Below, in pieces: positions 32,873-39,923 of a stretch of 39,946 bases of DNA. How positions within the stretch are numbered: position 1 is the first letter of the stretch; each line of letters opens with the position of its first letter. The position numbers and the translations under genes are program-made. A model generated the notes under the pieces. It was given only the letters and a program-made list of their open reading frames with translations, was not told the DNA's origin and ran no database searches. The stretch covers positions 895-40,840 of the forward strand of contig DFHC01000102.1 of assembly GCA_002372575.1 (NCBI GenBank), read 5' to 3'. Origin of the DNA: a bacterium UBA3734 (lineage in GTDB: Bacteria > Bacteroidota > Bacteroidia > Bacteroidales > Bacteroidaceae).

Positions 32873-35323
32873 TTACAGGTTTTTTTCGGGGTAGAGGGCA
32901 TCCCACCACGAGGCGTCGCCCTTGAGCCATTTCTGGAACCAGGCGAACATCGTGTTGTGCCACTTTTCACGTTTCTTATAGTCTTGAATCCAGTGGTTTT
33001 CGCCCTCCACGACCACGAAAGCCGTCTCGCGTCCGAGCAGTTTCAGTGCGGTGTACATCTGAATCGACTCACCCACGGGCACGTTCGTATCTGCCGTTCC
33101 GTGGAGGAAGAGGATGGGCGTATGGATTTTGTCGGCGTTGTAGAGCGGGCTGTGGTCCACGTAGAGGTCTTTTCGCGTCCAGGGATAGCTCTCGGCCATC
33201 GACACCTCGCTGTAGTTATAGCCCCAATAGCCCTCGCCCCAGTAGCTGGTGTGGTCGCTGATGCCGGCATGGCTGATGGCAGCGGCGAAGAGGTCGGTTT
33301 TGGTCTGCAGGTATTGCGTCATAAAGCCGCCGTAGCTGGCTCCGAAGCATCCGATGCGCTTGCTGTCGATGAAGGGATGTTCCTCGGCGAAGCAGCGCGT
33401 GCCCTCGATGATGTCGTCGGCCACGAAGTCGCCGGCGGTGTTCACGTGGCGCGAGGCATATTCCTGTCCGAATCCGGCGGCTCCACTGGGATTGATGACG
33501 AAGACGACGTAGCCCTGCGCGGCGAAGAGTTGCGGCGAGTAGCTACCCTCGAAGCTGCGCGACGTGGGCGAGCAGCCTCCATAATAATATACGAGCAGCG
33601 GATATTTCTTCGCGGGGTCGAACGTGGGCGGCAGGCAATAGCGTCCGCAGATGGTGTCGCCACGCGTGCTGACGAAGTCCCACGACTTGCTCTCGCCCAC
33701 GGCCAGATTGGCGTAGAGTCGGGCGTGCTGGTCATCGACGAGCGTGGTCTTGAGTGTTTTCAGGTTGGTGAGGTAGCTACGCGTGGTATTCATCGAGCTC
33801 AGTCCCGTCCACGCCATCAGCGGCTGCGCGCCGGCGAGCGAGAAGCGTCGGATGCAATCCTCGGGCAGGTTGAGCGGCGTGATTTTGTGGGTTTTGGCAT
33901 CGGCGGCGAATACGTGGATGCAGTCGCGGTCGAGGGCCGTGAAATAGAGTTTCCCGTCGGCTCGGCTCCAGTTGAAATTCTCGATGCTCGGGTTGAAATA
34001 GCGCGTGAGCGGTGTCACTTTGCGCGTGGCGACGTCGAGCAGGAAGAGTTGGAGGTCGTATTTGCTGGGGATGCGCCCCTCGGGCAGGTTCTTGCCGATG
34101 CCGCCGAATGCCTCGGGCGAGCCCTTCACGGCGAGTGTTCGCCCGTCGGGACTCAGGCTCGCGCCGTTCAGGAAGCCGTCGTCGCAGACGAGCGTGTCGG
34201 CCTTCATCGTCTCAAGGTCGAGGCGAAGCACGGAATAGAGCGTGGTGGGCCGCGCCGTGAGGCGACTTTTCGAAGTCATCAGAATCAGGTAGCGGCCGTC
34301 GTCGGAGATGTCCATCAGCGAGGCGTCGTGATAGCCGAAGGTGAGCGGTTGCGTGATGCCCGTCGCGAGGTCGTAGCGCAGCAGATTGTAGCGGTTTCGC
34401 CAGCCGGGCTGACGGTCGTCGGGTTCCACGTATTGGTGTACGTCTTTGTCGCCCTTCGGCCCCTCCGTGCGATGCGTGAGGATGAGGTAGTCTTCCGTGG
34501 GAGCGATGGTGAAGGGGTCGCTGCTCAGTCCCTCGACCAGCGTGGCGGTGGCTCCCGTGGCGGGATTCACGGTGACGATGCGCCGTCCTCCCTCGCCGTC
34601 TTGCGTGAAATAGTAGCGGTTGGAGCGCGGCATCCACGCGATGCGCTGCGTGGTTTCCTCGATGGTGCGACCCGTTTTCACCTCCGTCAGCCGATAGCGC
34701 GTCGAAGACTTGCCCGTGCTGAGGGTCTCGGTGTAGGTTGCGATGCAGTAGCGTCCGTCGGGGCTCAGGCTCACGCCGCCGATGCGCTGTCCGCTGTACA
34801 TATTGTTGATTGTAAGCACCTGCTTGCCGTTGCCCACGGTTGCCGCAGCCTGCACGTCGGTGTCGGTGGTGAGCGTGATTTTCAGCGTGTCGCTGCCGGC
34901 CTCGGTCGTCAGGTATTTCACCACGAATTCGTGCGTTCCCGGGCTCAGATTCACCTCCGAACCGCTGATTTTCGTGCCGTCGGCGTAAAGTTGGTGTTTT
35001 TTCAGTCCCTTGACGCTGATTTTCGTCTTTGCATAGGCCGAATTTCTCACTTGAAAGCCCAGGAGATGCAGCGCCCAGCCGTCAGAACGGCGGAAAACGG
35101 AGTCGCTGACCACGCGCGCGTCCTTTACCAGACTCAGTTTCAGCGGCGTGTTCAGCAAGTTATCCACCTCGAAGCGCTTCGTATCCACGCCCACGCTGTC
35201 AATCATCAGCGGCGAGCGCAGGCTGTAAGGGCCGGCGTAGCGGAAACTCTCAATCTTGATGTCTTTTGCAACAGCCGCCATCGACACGCACACGGCGAGG
35301 GCAGCAAGAAGGATTTTCTTCAT
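32873..35323 (-). CDS. Exported S9-family prolyl oligopeptidase / dipeptidyl-peptidase
   Basis: The 816-residue exported serine peptidase probably removes di- or tripeptides from peptides in the periplasm. The Sec signal peptide is MKKILLAALAVCVSMAAVAK. The middle 400 residues form a beta-propeller with repeated 'LSPDGR' blades (GGVSLSPDGRYCIATY, GASLSPDGRTLAVKG). The C-terminal alpha/beta-hydrolase domain has GCFGASYGGFMTQY with Ser663, HGTADTNVPVGES with Asp745 and VVEGENHWIQD with His777. The start at 35323 is chosen because it begins the signal peptide and because the -7 box at 35350-35357 overlaps the alternative start at 35350. Two deoxynucleoside kinase genes follow on the same transcript. 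Subfamily (prolyl tripeptidyl versus dipeptidyl) is not settled. Confidence 0.9.
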   Translation of the reverse strand: MKKILLAALAVCVSMAAVAKDIKIESFRYAGPYSLRSPLMIDSVGVDTKRFEVDNLLNTPLKLSLVKDARVVSDSVFRRSDGWALHLLGFQVRNSAYAKTKISVKGLKKHQLYADGTKISGSEVNLSPGTHEFVVKYLTTEAGSDTLKITLTTDTDVQAAATVGNGKQVLTINNMYSGQRIGGVSLSPDGRYCIATYTETLSTGKSSTRYRLTEVKTGRTIEETTQRIAWMPRSNRYYFTQDGEGGRRIVTVNPATGATATLVEGLSSDPFTIAPTEDYLILTHRTEGPKGDKDVHQYVEPDDRQPGWRNRYNLLRYDLATGITQPLTFGYHDASLMDISDDGRYLILMTSKSRLTARPTTLYSVLRLDLETMKADTLVCDDGFLNGASLSPDGRTLAVKGSPEAFGGIGKNLPEGRIPSKYDLQLFLLDVATRKVTPLTRYFNPSIENFNWSRADGKLYFTALDRDCIHVFAADAKTHKITPLNLPEDCIRRFSLAGAQPLMAWTGLSSMNTTRSYLTNLKTLKTTLVDDQHARLYANLAVGESKSWDFVSTRGDTICGRYCLPPTFDPAKKYPLLVYYYGGCSPTSRSFEGSYSPQLFAAQGYVVFVINPSGAAGFGQEYASRHVNTAGDFVADDIIEGTRCFAEEHPFIDSKRIGCFGASYGGFMTQYLQTKTDLFAAAISHAGISDHTSYWGEGYWGYNYSEVSMAESYPWTRKDLYVDHSPLYNADKIHTPILFLHGTADTNVPVGESIQMYTALKLLGRETAFVVVEGENHWIQDYKKREKWHNTMFAWFQKWLKGDASWWDALYPEKNL

Positions 35324-35349
35324 ATAGACGATTTTTTGATATTCGACCA

Positions 35350-35357
35350 CAAAGATA
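35350..35357 (-). promoter_or_regulatory. -7 element (TATCTTTG) of the S9 peptidase operon
   Basis: CAAAGATA on the plus strand gives TATCTTTG on the minus strand, a perfect -7 box about 27 nt before the start at 35323. A TTTG at 35372-35375 is nearer than the usual -33 position. Confidence 0.6.
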
Positions 35358-35421
35358 AGGATTTTTTAGTACAAATCATTTATTTTCACGTAAAAAATGA
35401 GCATAATACACTTTTTATACG

Positions 35422-35429
35422 TAATTTTG
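35422..35429 (+). promoter_or_regulatory. -7 element (TAATTTTG) of the Gfo/Idh gene
   Basis: TAATTTTG lies 20 nt before the ATG at 35450, back to back with the leftward S9 promoter 65 nt away. The leader would be only about 15 nt. No clear -33 box. Confidence 0.5.
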
Positions 35430-35449
35430 CAGTCAGAAACCGAAAAAAA

Positions 35450-36496
35450 ATGCAACGCGCCATTCTCACAGACACCCCTACAAGACCACTCGGGCAGCAA
35501 CATGTTGTCCGTCTGCGCACGGCTCCGATTGACGTTGTGCGCGTGGGAATCGTGGGACTCGGCGAGCGCGGACAAAAAGCCGTGGCACGGTTTCAGGAGA
35601 TGGAAAACGTGCGGATTACGCTCGTTTGCGACGTGAACGAAGGGCGGATGCAAGCAGTCGCGGAAAATTGTCCTCATCACCCTTCACCCATCACCCATCA
35701 CCACGATTTATGTCGTTCAGAAAGTGTCGATCTCGTCTATATCTGCACTGATTGGGCCTCGCACACGCCCATTGCCCTCGAAGCGATGAACTGCGGCAAG
35801 CATGTAGCCATCGAAGTGCCGGCAGCCATGACGCTCGCCGAGTGTTGGGCACTCGTGGACACCGCCGAGCGCACCCGCTGTCACTGCACCATGCTCGAAA
35901 ACTGCTGCTACGACAGTTTCCACCTTTCCACTCTCGCTGCTGCACGACGTGGCGACATGGGCACCATCGTTCACGTAGAGGGCGGCTATATCCATCCCAT
36001 TGGCGACCGCTGGACTCCGTGGCGCATTGAGGCCAACCGACAACTGCGCGGCGACCTCTACCCCACTCACGGAATGGGTCCTGCCTGCCAGCTACTCGAC
36101 ATCCACCGCAGCGACCAGATTGAAACACTCGTGAGCATGGACACGGTGCCTTTCCAACGCAGCGATTTCCGCAATGGCGAACACACCACGACGCTCATGC
36201 GCACACGGCTGGGCAAGACGATTCTCTTGCAGCACAACGTGGTCAGTCCGCACGACTACACGCGCCGCTACCACGTCGTAGGCACGCGCCGCTCGGTGGA
36301 AAGCAGCGATTTTACGCCCCACAACCTCATGAGCCAGCGCATGGATCGTCGTCTCGTGCATTGCCTGCACCACGGTCTTCCGCTCGACATCGACGTCTAT
36401 GACGTGGCAGAATGGTGCGCCGTCAGCGAACTATCGCGCCTCTCCATCGAAAACGGAAACGCACCCGTCCGTTTCCCCGATTTCACCCGAAGTTAG
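35450..36496 (+). CDS. Gfo/Idh/MocA-family oxidoreductase, cytoplasmic, GH109-like
   Basis: The 348-residue NAD(P)-binding protein has an N-terminal Rossmann fold (VVRVGIVGLGERGQKAVARF, GxGxxG-type at about residues 30-45), the family EVPAAMTLAECWALVD segment, and LENCCYDSFHLSTLAAARRGDMG, which resembles the GH109 alpha-N-acetylgalactosaminidase group that uses NAD for glycoside cleavage. The later GDLYPTHGMGPACQLLDIHR is shared with the downstream gene. It has no signal peptide and is much shorter than the exported paralogue at 36613. A heptamer repeat (35676-35703) is translated within the Rossmann domain. The frame is open far upstream, antisense to the S9 peptidase, but the ATG at 35450 gives the proper N-terminus and follows a promoter box. 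Confidence 0.8.
   Translation: MQRAILTDTPTRPLGQQHVVRLRTAPIDVVRVGIVGLGERGQKAVARFQEMENVRITLVCDVNEGRMQAVAENCPHHPSPITHHHDLCRSESVDLVYICTDWASHTPIALEAMNCGKHVAIEVPAAMTLAECWALVDTAERTRCHCTMLENCCYDSFHLSTLAAARRGDMGTIVHVEGGYIHPIGDRWTPWRIEANRQLRGDLYPTHGMGPACQLLDIHRSDQIETLVSMDTVPFQRSDFRNGEHTTTLMRTRLGKTILLQHNVVSPHDYTRRYHVVGTRRSVESSDFTPHNLMSQRMDRRLVHCLHHGLPLDIDVYDVAEWCAVSELSRLSIENGNAPVRFPDFTRS
35676..35703. repeat. Four-copy heptamer repeat inside the Gfo/Idh gene
   Basis: Units ATCACCC, TTCACCC, ATCACCC, ATCACCA follow each other and are translated as HHPSPITHH. They resemble the heptamers in ribF (AACCATC, AACCCTC). The tract lies between the Rossmann strand carrying CDVNEGRMQAV and the DLVYICTDW strand. 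Confidence 0.8.
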
Positions 36497-36558
36497 TCAT
36501 TTTCAGCTTTTTTGTAAAGATTTTCCGTGCAGAAGAACGGAAAGTCGAATTTTTGTTG

Positions 36559-36566
36559 TAATTTTG
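36559..36566 (+). promoter_or_regulatory. -7 element (TAATTTTG) of the exported GH109-like gene
   Basis: TAATTTTG lies 46 nt before the ATG at 36613. A weak hairpin, TTTCCGT (36522-36528) with ACGGAAA (36537-36543), precedes it and may end the upstream transcript. Confidence 0.5.
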
Positions 36567-36612
36567 CAGGGCAAAATACACAATCACGAATCAATCAAAA
36601 AACATAGTAATT

Positions 36613-38208
36613 ATGAAACGGAAAACATTCTTTTCAATTCTTCTCGCAGCCCTGATGCTGCCAGTAGCAATGTGGGCGCAGAAGCCCGAGGCCGGCAAGT
36701 TCGACTGGCCCTGCAAAGTAGTAAACGGCACGGTCGTGACCGAAGTGCCTGCCATGCCCGCCGGACAGCAGACGGCCCTTGGCATGGTGACGCCGAAGAT
36801 GGACGTGGTGCGCGTGGCTTTCGTCGGACTGGGTATGCGCGGACCGGGTGCCGTGGAGCGCTGGACCCACATCCCGGGCATCGAAATCAAGGCTCTCTGC
36901 GACTACGAAGCCAAGCGAGCCGAAGCCTGCCAGAAATACCTGAAGAAGGCTTCGATGCCGCCTGCCGACATCTATTCGGGCGAAAACGGCTACAAGGAAC
37001 TCTGCAAGCGCACAGACATCGACGTGGTCTATATCGCCACCGACTGGATCCACCACTTCCTCGTGGCTCGCGAGGCGATGGAAAACGGCAAGCACGTGGC
37101 CATCGAGGTGCCCTCGGCCATGAATATGAACGAAATCTGGCAGCTCATCAACATGTCGGAACAGAAGCGACTGCACTGCATGATTCTCGAAAACTGCTGC
37201 TACGACTTCTTCGAGCTGAACTCGCTGCACATGGCGCAGCAGGGACTCTTTGGCGAGGTCATCTACGTGCAGGGAGCCTATCGCCATGAGCTCTCGCAGT
37301 TCTGGGACTACTACTGGAAGACAGGCGACGACGACAAGCTCGGCTGGCGTCTCGACTACAACAAGAAATTCCGTGGCGACGTGTATGCCACGCACGGCCT
37401 CGGTCCCGTGGCTCAGGTGCTCGACATTCACCGCGGCGACCGCATGAAGACGCTCGTGGCCATGGATACGAAGTCGTTCAATGGCCGGCAGCTCGTGAAA
37501 GACCGCACAGGCAAGGACGAGGACTTCCGCAACGGCGACCACACCACCACGCTCATCTCCACGGAGAACGGCAAGGTCATTGAAATCCACCACAACGTGA
37601 TGACGCCGCAGCCCTACAACCGCATGTATCAGCTCACGGGCACGAAGGGCTTCGCCAACAAATATCCCACCGAGGGCTACGCACTTTCGGGCAAGGAAAT
37701 GCAGGAAGCCGGCGTGAAGCCCGACCACGAGAACCTCTCGGCCCATAGCTACATGAGCAAGAAAGACATGGAGGCCCTGCTGAAGAAATACACCTCGCCC
37801 ATCGTCAAGAAATACGGCGAAGAGGCCAAGGAAGTGGGCGGCCACGGCGGCATGGACTTCATCATGGATGCCCGTTTCGTCTATTGCCTGCGCAACGGTC
37901 TGCCGCTCGACATGGACGTGTATGACCTCGCCGAATGGTGCTGTCTGGCTGAGCTGGGCGCCGTGTCGATGGACAAGGGCAACATGCCCGTTGAAGTGCC
38001 CGACTTCACCCGTGGTCACTGGAACGACGTGAAGGGTTATCGCCACGCATGGGCATCGCCCGAAGTCGAGGCTGCCACCAACGCCAGCGGAAAAGCCTTC
38101 ACCGAAAAGCTGAAATCCACTGGCAAGGTCTATTGGGAAACCCTCGAAAAGAAAGGCGAAAAAGCTGCCCGCAAGGCACTCGCAAAAGCAGTAAAGAAGC
38201 TCAAATAA
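36613..38208 (+). CDS. Exported Gfo/Idh/MocA-family protein, GH109-like
   Basis: The 531-residue product has a Sec-type signal peptide (MKRKTFFSILLAALMLPVAMWA). It then has the NAD-binding VVRVAFVGLGMRGPGAV, EVPSAMNMNEIWQLIN, ILENCCYDFFELNSLHMAQQGLFGEVIYVQGAYRHEL, YATHGLGPVAQVLDIHRGDRM and FRNGDHTTTLISTENGK, which agree with GH109 alpha-N-acetylgalactosaminidases. These hydrolyse terminal GalNAc by an NAD-dependent redox mechanism. It is longer than typical GH109 (about 440-470 residues), with a Lys-rich insert near residue 390 (SKKDMEALLKKY) and a Lys/Ala-rich C-terminal helix. GH109 proteins usually carry a Tat signal; no twin-arginine motif is seen here. It pairs with the shorter cytoplasmic paralogue upstream. 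Confidence 0.85.
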   Translation: MKRKTFFSILLAALMLPVAMWAQKPEAGKFDWPCKVVNGTVVTEVPAMPAGQQTALGMVTPKMDVVRVAFVGLGMRGPGAVERWTHIPGIEIKALCDYEAKRAEACQKYLKKASMPPADIYSGENGYKELCKRTDIDVVYIATDWIHHFLVAREAMENGKHVAIEVPSAMNMNEIWQLINMSEQKRLHCMILENCCYDFFELNSLHMAQQGLFGEVIYVQGAYRHELSQFWDYYWKTGDDDKLGWRLDYNKKFRGDVYATHGLGPVAQVLDIHRGDRMKTLVAMDTKSFNGRQLVKDRTGKDEDFRNGDHTTTLISTENGKVIEIHHNVMTPQPYNRMYQLTGTKGFANKYPTEGYALSGKEMQEAGVKPDHENLSAHSYMSKKDMEALLKKYTSPIVKKYGEEAKEVGGHGGMDFIMDARFVYCLRNGLPLDMDVYDLAEWCCLAELGAVSMDKGNMPVEVPDFTRGHWNDVKGYRHAWASPEVEAATNASGKAFTEKLKSTGKVYWETLEKKGEKAARKALAKAVKKLK

Positions 38209-38254
38209 ATTCCCCTTTCACTCCCCCTTCATTCCCTTTCACTCCCCTTCAAGA
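38209..38254. repeat. C/T-rich tandem spacer before sdaA
   Basis: The 46-nt gap is made of repeats of the type CCCTTTCACTCCCC and CCTTCATTCCC. It resembles, in the same orientation relative to the downstream gene, the spacers before both deoxynucleoside kinase genes. Confidence 0.65.
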
Positions 38255-39457
38255 ATGAAATCACTCAGAGAACTCTACAGAATAGGAAAAGGGCCGTCGA
38301 GTTCCCACACGATGGGACCGCAGAAGGCCGCCCAAATTTTCCTACAGCGTCACCCCGAGGCCTCGCGCTTCGAGGTGACGCTCTTCGGCTCGCTCGCCGC
38401 CACGGGCAAGGGTCACATGACCGACGTGGCCATCAGCGAGACCCTGGAGCAGGCTGCACCCGTGGAAATCATCTGGAACGCCCGCGAGCGACTACCCTTC
38501 CACCCCAACGGCATGAAATTCGTAGCCATCGACGTCAATGGCAACCGCACAGACGAGTGGACGGTCTATAGCGTGGGCGGCGGAGAACTCTCTGAGGGCG
38601 AGAACGACACGCTCCATCATGGCGGCGACGAGGTCTATTCGATGCAGACGCTGCAAGAAATCATGGAGTGGTGCGACCGCTACGGACGCGCCTATTGGGA
38701 ATACGTCGAAAAATGCGAAGACAGCGGCATTTGGGACTATTTGCGCGAGGTTTGGAACACGATGCAGGCCGCCGTAGAGCGTGGTCTCGACAACGAGGGC
38801 GTGCTGCCCAGTCCGCTCGGACTTGCGCGAAAAGCCCCCACCTACTACGTGAAAGCCTCGGGCTACAAGGCCCATTTGCAGAGTCGCGGCATGGTCTTCG
38901 CATACGCGCTGGCCGTCAGCGAGGAAAATGCCTCGGGCGGCATCGTAGCCACGGCGCCAACGTGCGGATCGAGCGGCGTGCTGCCCGCTGTGCTCTACCA
39001 TCTTTCGCGCGGCCATCTCTTCTCTGAAAAACGCATTCTCCACGCCATCGCCACTGCCGGAATCATCGGCAACGTGGTGAAGCAGAACGCCTCCATTTCG
39101 GGTGCCGACGTGGGATGTCAGGGCGAGGTGGGCGTGGCCTGTGCGATGGCCTCCGCCGCAGCCTGTCAGCTGTTTGGCGGCTCCCCGTCGCAGATTGAGT
39201 ACGCCGCCGAAATGGGCTTGGAGCACCACCTCGGCATGACCTGCGACCCGATGTGCGGCCTCGTGCAGATTCCCTGCATCGAACGCAATGCCTTTGCCGC
39301 CACGCGCGCCCTCGACTCGCAGCTCTACGCCGCCTTCAGCGACGGTCGCCACCGCGTCACGTTCGACCGCGTGGTGCGCGTCATGAAGAAAACGGGTCAC
39401 GACCTGCCGTCGCTCTACAAAGAGACCAGCGAGGGCGGTTTGGCCGTCACGGAATAA
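38255..39457 (+). CDS. sdaA: L-serine ammonia-lyase, iron-sulfur dependent, single chain
   Basis: The enzyme deaminates L-serine to pyruvate and ammonia using a [4Fe-4S] cluster. The 400-residue chain joins the beta domain (LYRIGKGPSSSHTMGPQKAA at residues 7-26) and the alpha domain (GYKAHLQSRGMVFAYALAVSEENASGG, then APTCGSSGVLPAVLYH). The candidate cluster cysteines are in APTCGSSG, GADVGCQGE and CDPMCGLVQIPC. The length fits single-chain bacterial serine dehydratases, somewhat shorter than the 450 residues of E. coli SdaA. It follows the GH109-like gene by 46 nt and may share its transcript. A promoter facing right begins 18 nt after its stop codon. Confidence 0.95.
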   Translation: MKSLRELYRIGKGPSSSHTMGPQKAAQIFLQRHPEASRFEVTLFGSLAATGKGHMTDVAISETLEQAAPVEIIWNARERLPFHPNGMKFVAIDVNGNRTDEWTVYSVGGGELSEGENDTLHHGGDEVYSMQTLQEIMEWCDRYGRAYWEYVEKCEDSGIWDYLREVWNTMQAAVERGLDNEGVLPSPLGLARKAPTYYVKASGYKAHLQSRGMVFAYALAVSEENASGGIVATAPTCGSSGVLPAVLYHLSRGHLFSEKRILHAIATAGIIGNVVKQNASISGADVGCQGEVGVACAMASAAACQLFGGSPSQIEYAAEMGLEHHLGMTCDPMCGLVQIPCIERNAFAATRALDSQLYAAFSDGRHRVTFDRVVRVMKKTGHDLPSLYKETSEGGLAVTE

Positions 39458-39474
39458 AAAATAATCAGATTTAT

Positions 39475-39505
39475 TTTGCATTTTGCCCGTTTATTCGTAC
39501 CTTTG
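39475..39505 (+). promoter_or_regulatory. Consensus promoter of the structured RNA (TTTG / TACCTTTG)
   Basis: TTTG at 39475-39478 and TACCTTTG at 39498-39505 are separated by 19 nt, the best promoter match in the window. Transcription should begin at about 39511-39513, where no coding sequence follows for 410 nt. Confidence 0.85.
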
Positions 39506-39511
39506 TCCGCA

Positions 39512-39779
39512 AGTACTGGCAAGCAGCCGTAGACGGCACTTGTTCTTCTCTCTCCCGAGAGTGGCAAGAATCCCCGAGCGCAGGGTGGCGGTATGAATTT
39601 TTGAGGGTAAAACTTTAGCGTTGGCTATTATTCAAGATGTTCCGAAACTTGCAGGTAGAAAGAACATACAACGATATAATGGACGCGCCTACTGTCATAG
39701 TGGGCGTTTTTCCGTTTTCGTTGTATAGGTTTCCTGCAAGTACCTGGAACATCAAACGGGGATTCGTCCACGTTTTTTG
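39512..39779 (+). ncRNA. Candidate structured noncoding RNA of about 270 nt, class unknown
   Basis: Five nested stems were found by eye. GTGG plus GAATCCCCG (39561-39564, 39568-39576) pairs with CGGGGATTC plus CCAC (39757-39765, 39768-39771). GATGTTCC (39636-39643) pairs with GGAACATC (39746-39753). ACTTGCAGG (39647-39655) pairs with CCTGCAAGT (39733-39741). ATACAACGA (39666-39674) pairs with TCGTTGTAT (39718-39726). CGCCTACT (39686-39693) pairs with AGTGGGCG (39699-39706). The outer stem ends in GTTTTTTG (39772-39779), like an intrinsic terminator. A near-consensus promoter stands just upstream. The first 50 nt form small hairpins (GCCG-TAG-ACGGC, CTCT-CCCG-AGAG). A loop of about 59 nt lies between the outer stem and the long inner hairpin. 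I see none of the conserved sequences of RNase P RNA, tmRNA or SRP RNA. A 6S-like RNA or a retron-type msr-msd RNA are candidates; neither is shown. Confidence 0.7.
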
Positions 39780-39900
39780 TGTCCTTACGGGTACTTGCCC
39801 TACGGGCGAGTTACCTCACGCTTGGAAGAACTGATGCAAGCATCGTTCTTCTCTCGCTTAATCGGTACCTTGCAGGAATCGTTTTGTTTGGTGGCTCGGC
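39780..39900 (+). other. Spacer with further hairpins, downstream of the structured RNA
   Basis: GCCC-TAC-GGGC (39797-39807) forms a short hairpin. GAAGAAC-T-GATG (39825-39836) pairs with CATC-GTTCTTC (39841-39851) around a CAAG loop, an 11-bp stem with one bulge. GTTCTTCTCTC (39845-39855) repeats the sequence at 39542-39552, and CTTGCAGG returns at 39869-39876. No coding frame was credible. Confidence 0.55.
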
Positions 39901-39920
39901 GCATTATAAAACTATAATGC
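39901..39920. repeat. Perfect 8-bp inverted repeat in front of the last start codon
   Basis: GCATTATA, spacer AAAC, TATAATGC. It ends 3 nt before the ATG at 39924, so it could be an operator or a hairpin hiding the ribosome site. Confidence 0.6.
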
Positions 39921-39923
39921 TAC

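Noticed and set aside
32957..35449. Long plus-strand open frame running through the S9 peptidase locus into the Gfo/Idh gene
   Set aside because: It is antisense to a complete S9 peptidase and has no recognisable domain before 35450. The real start is the ATG at 35450, after a promoter box.
36634..38046. 470-codon minus-strand frame opposite the GH109-like gene
   Set aside because: Same reason: the plus-strand protein is fully recognisable and the reverse frame is His/Val-rich with no motif.
39512..39779. RNase P RNA, tmRNA or SRP RNA at the right edge
   Set aside because: None of the conserved sequence blocks I would expect for these RNAs can be read in either strand, and the nested-stem layout differs from all three.
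39458..39923. An insertion sequence or group II intron end at the right edge
   Set aside because: There is no transposase or intron-protein frame inside the window, no target-site duplication was visible, and the expected GTGYG intron start was not found.
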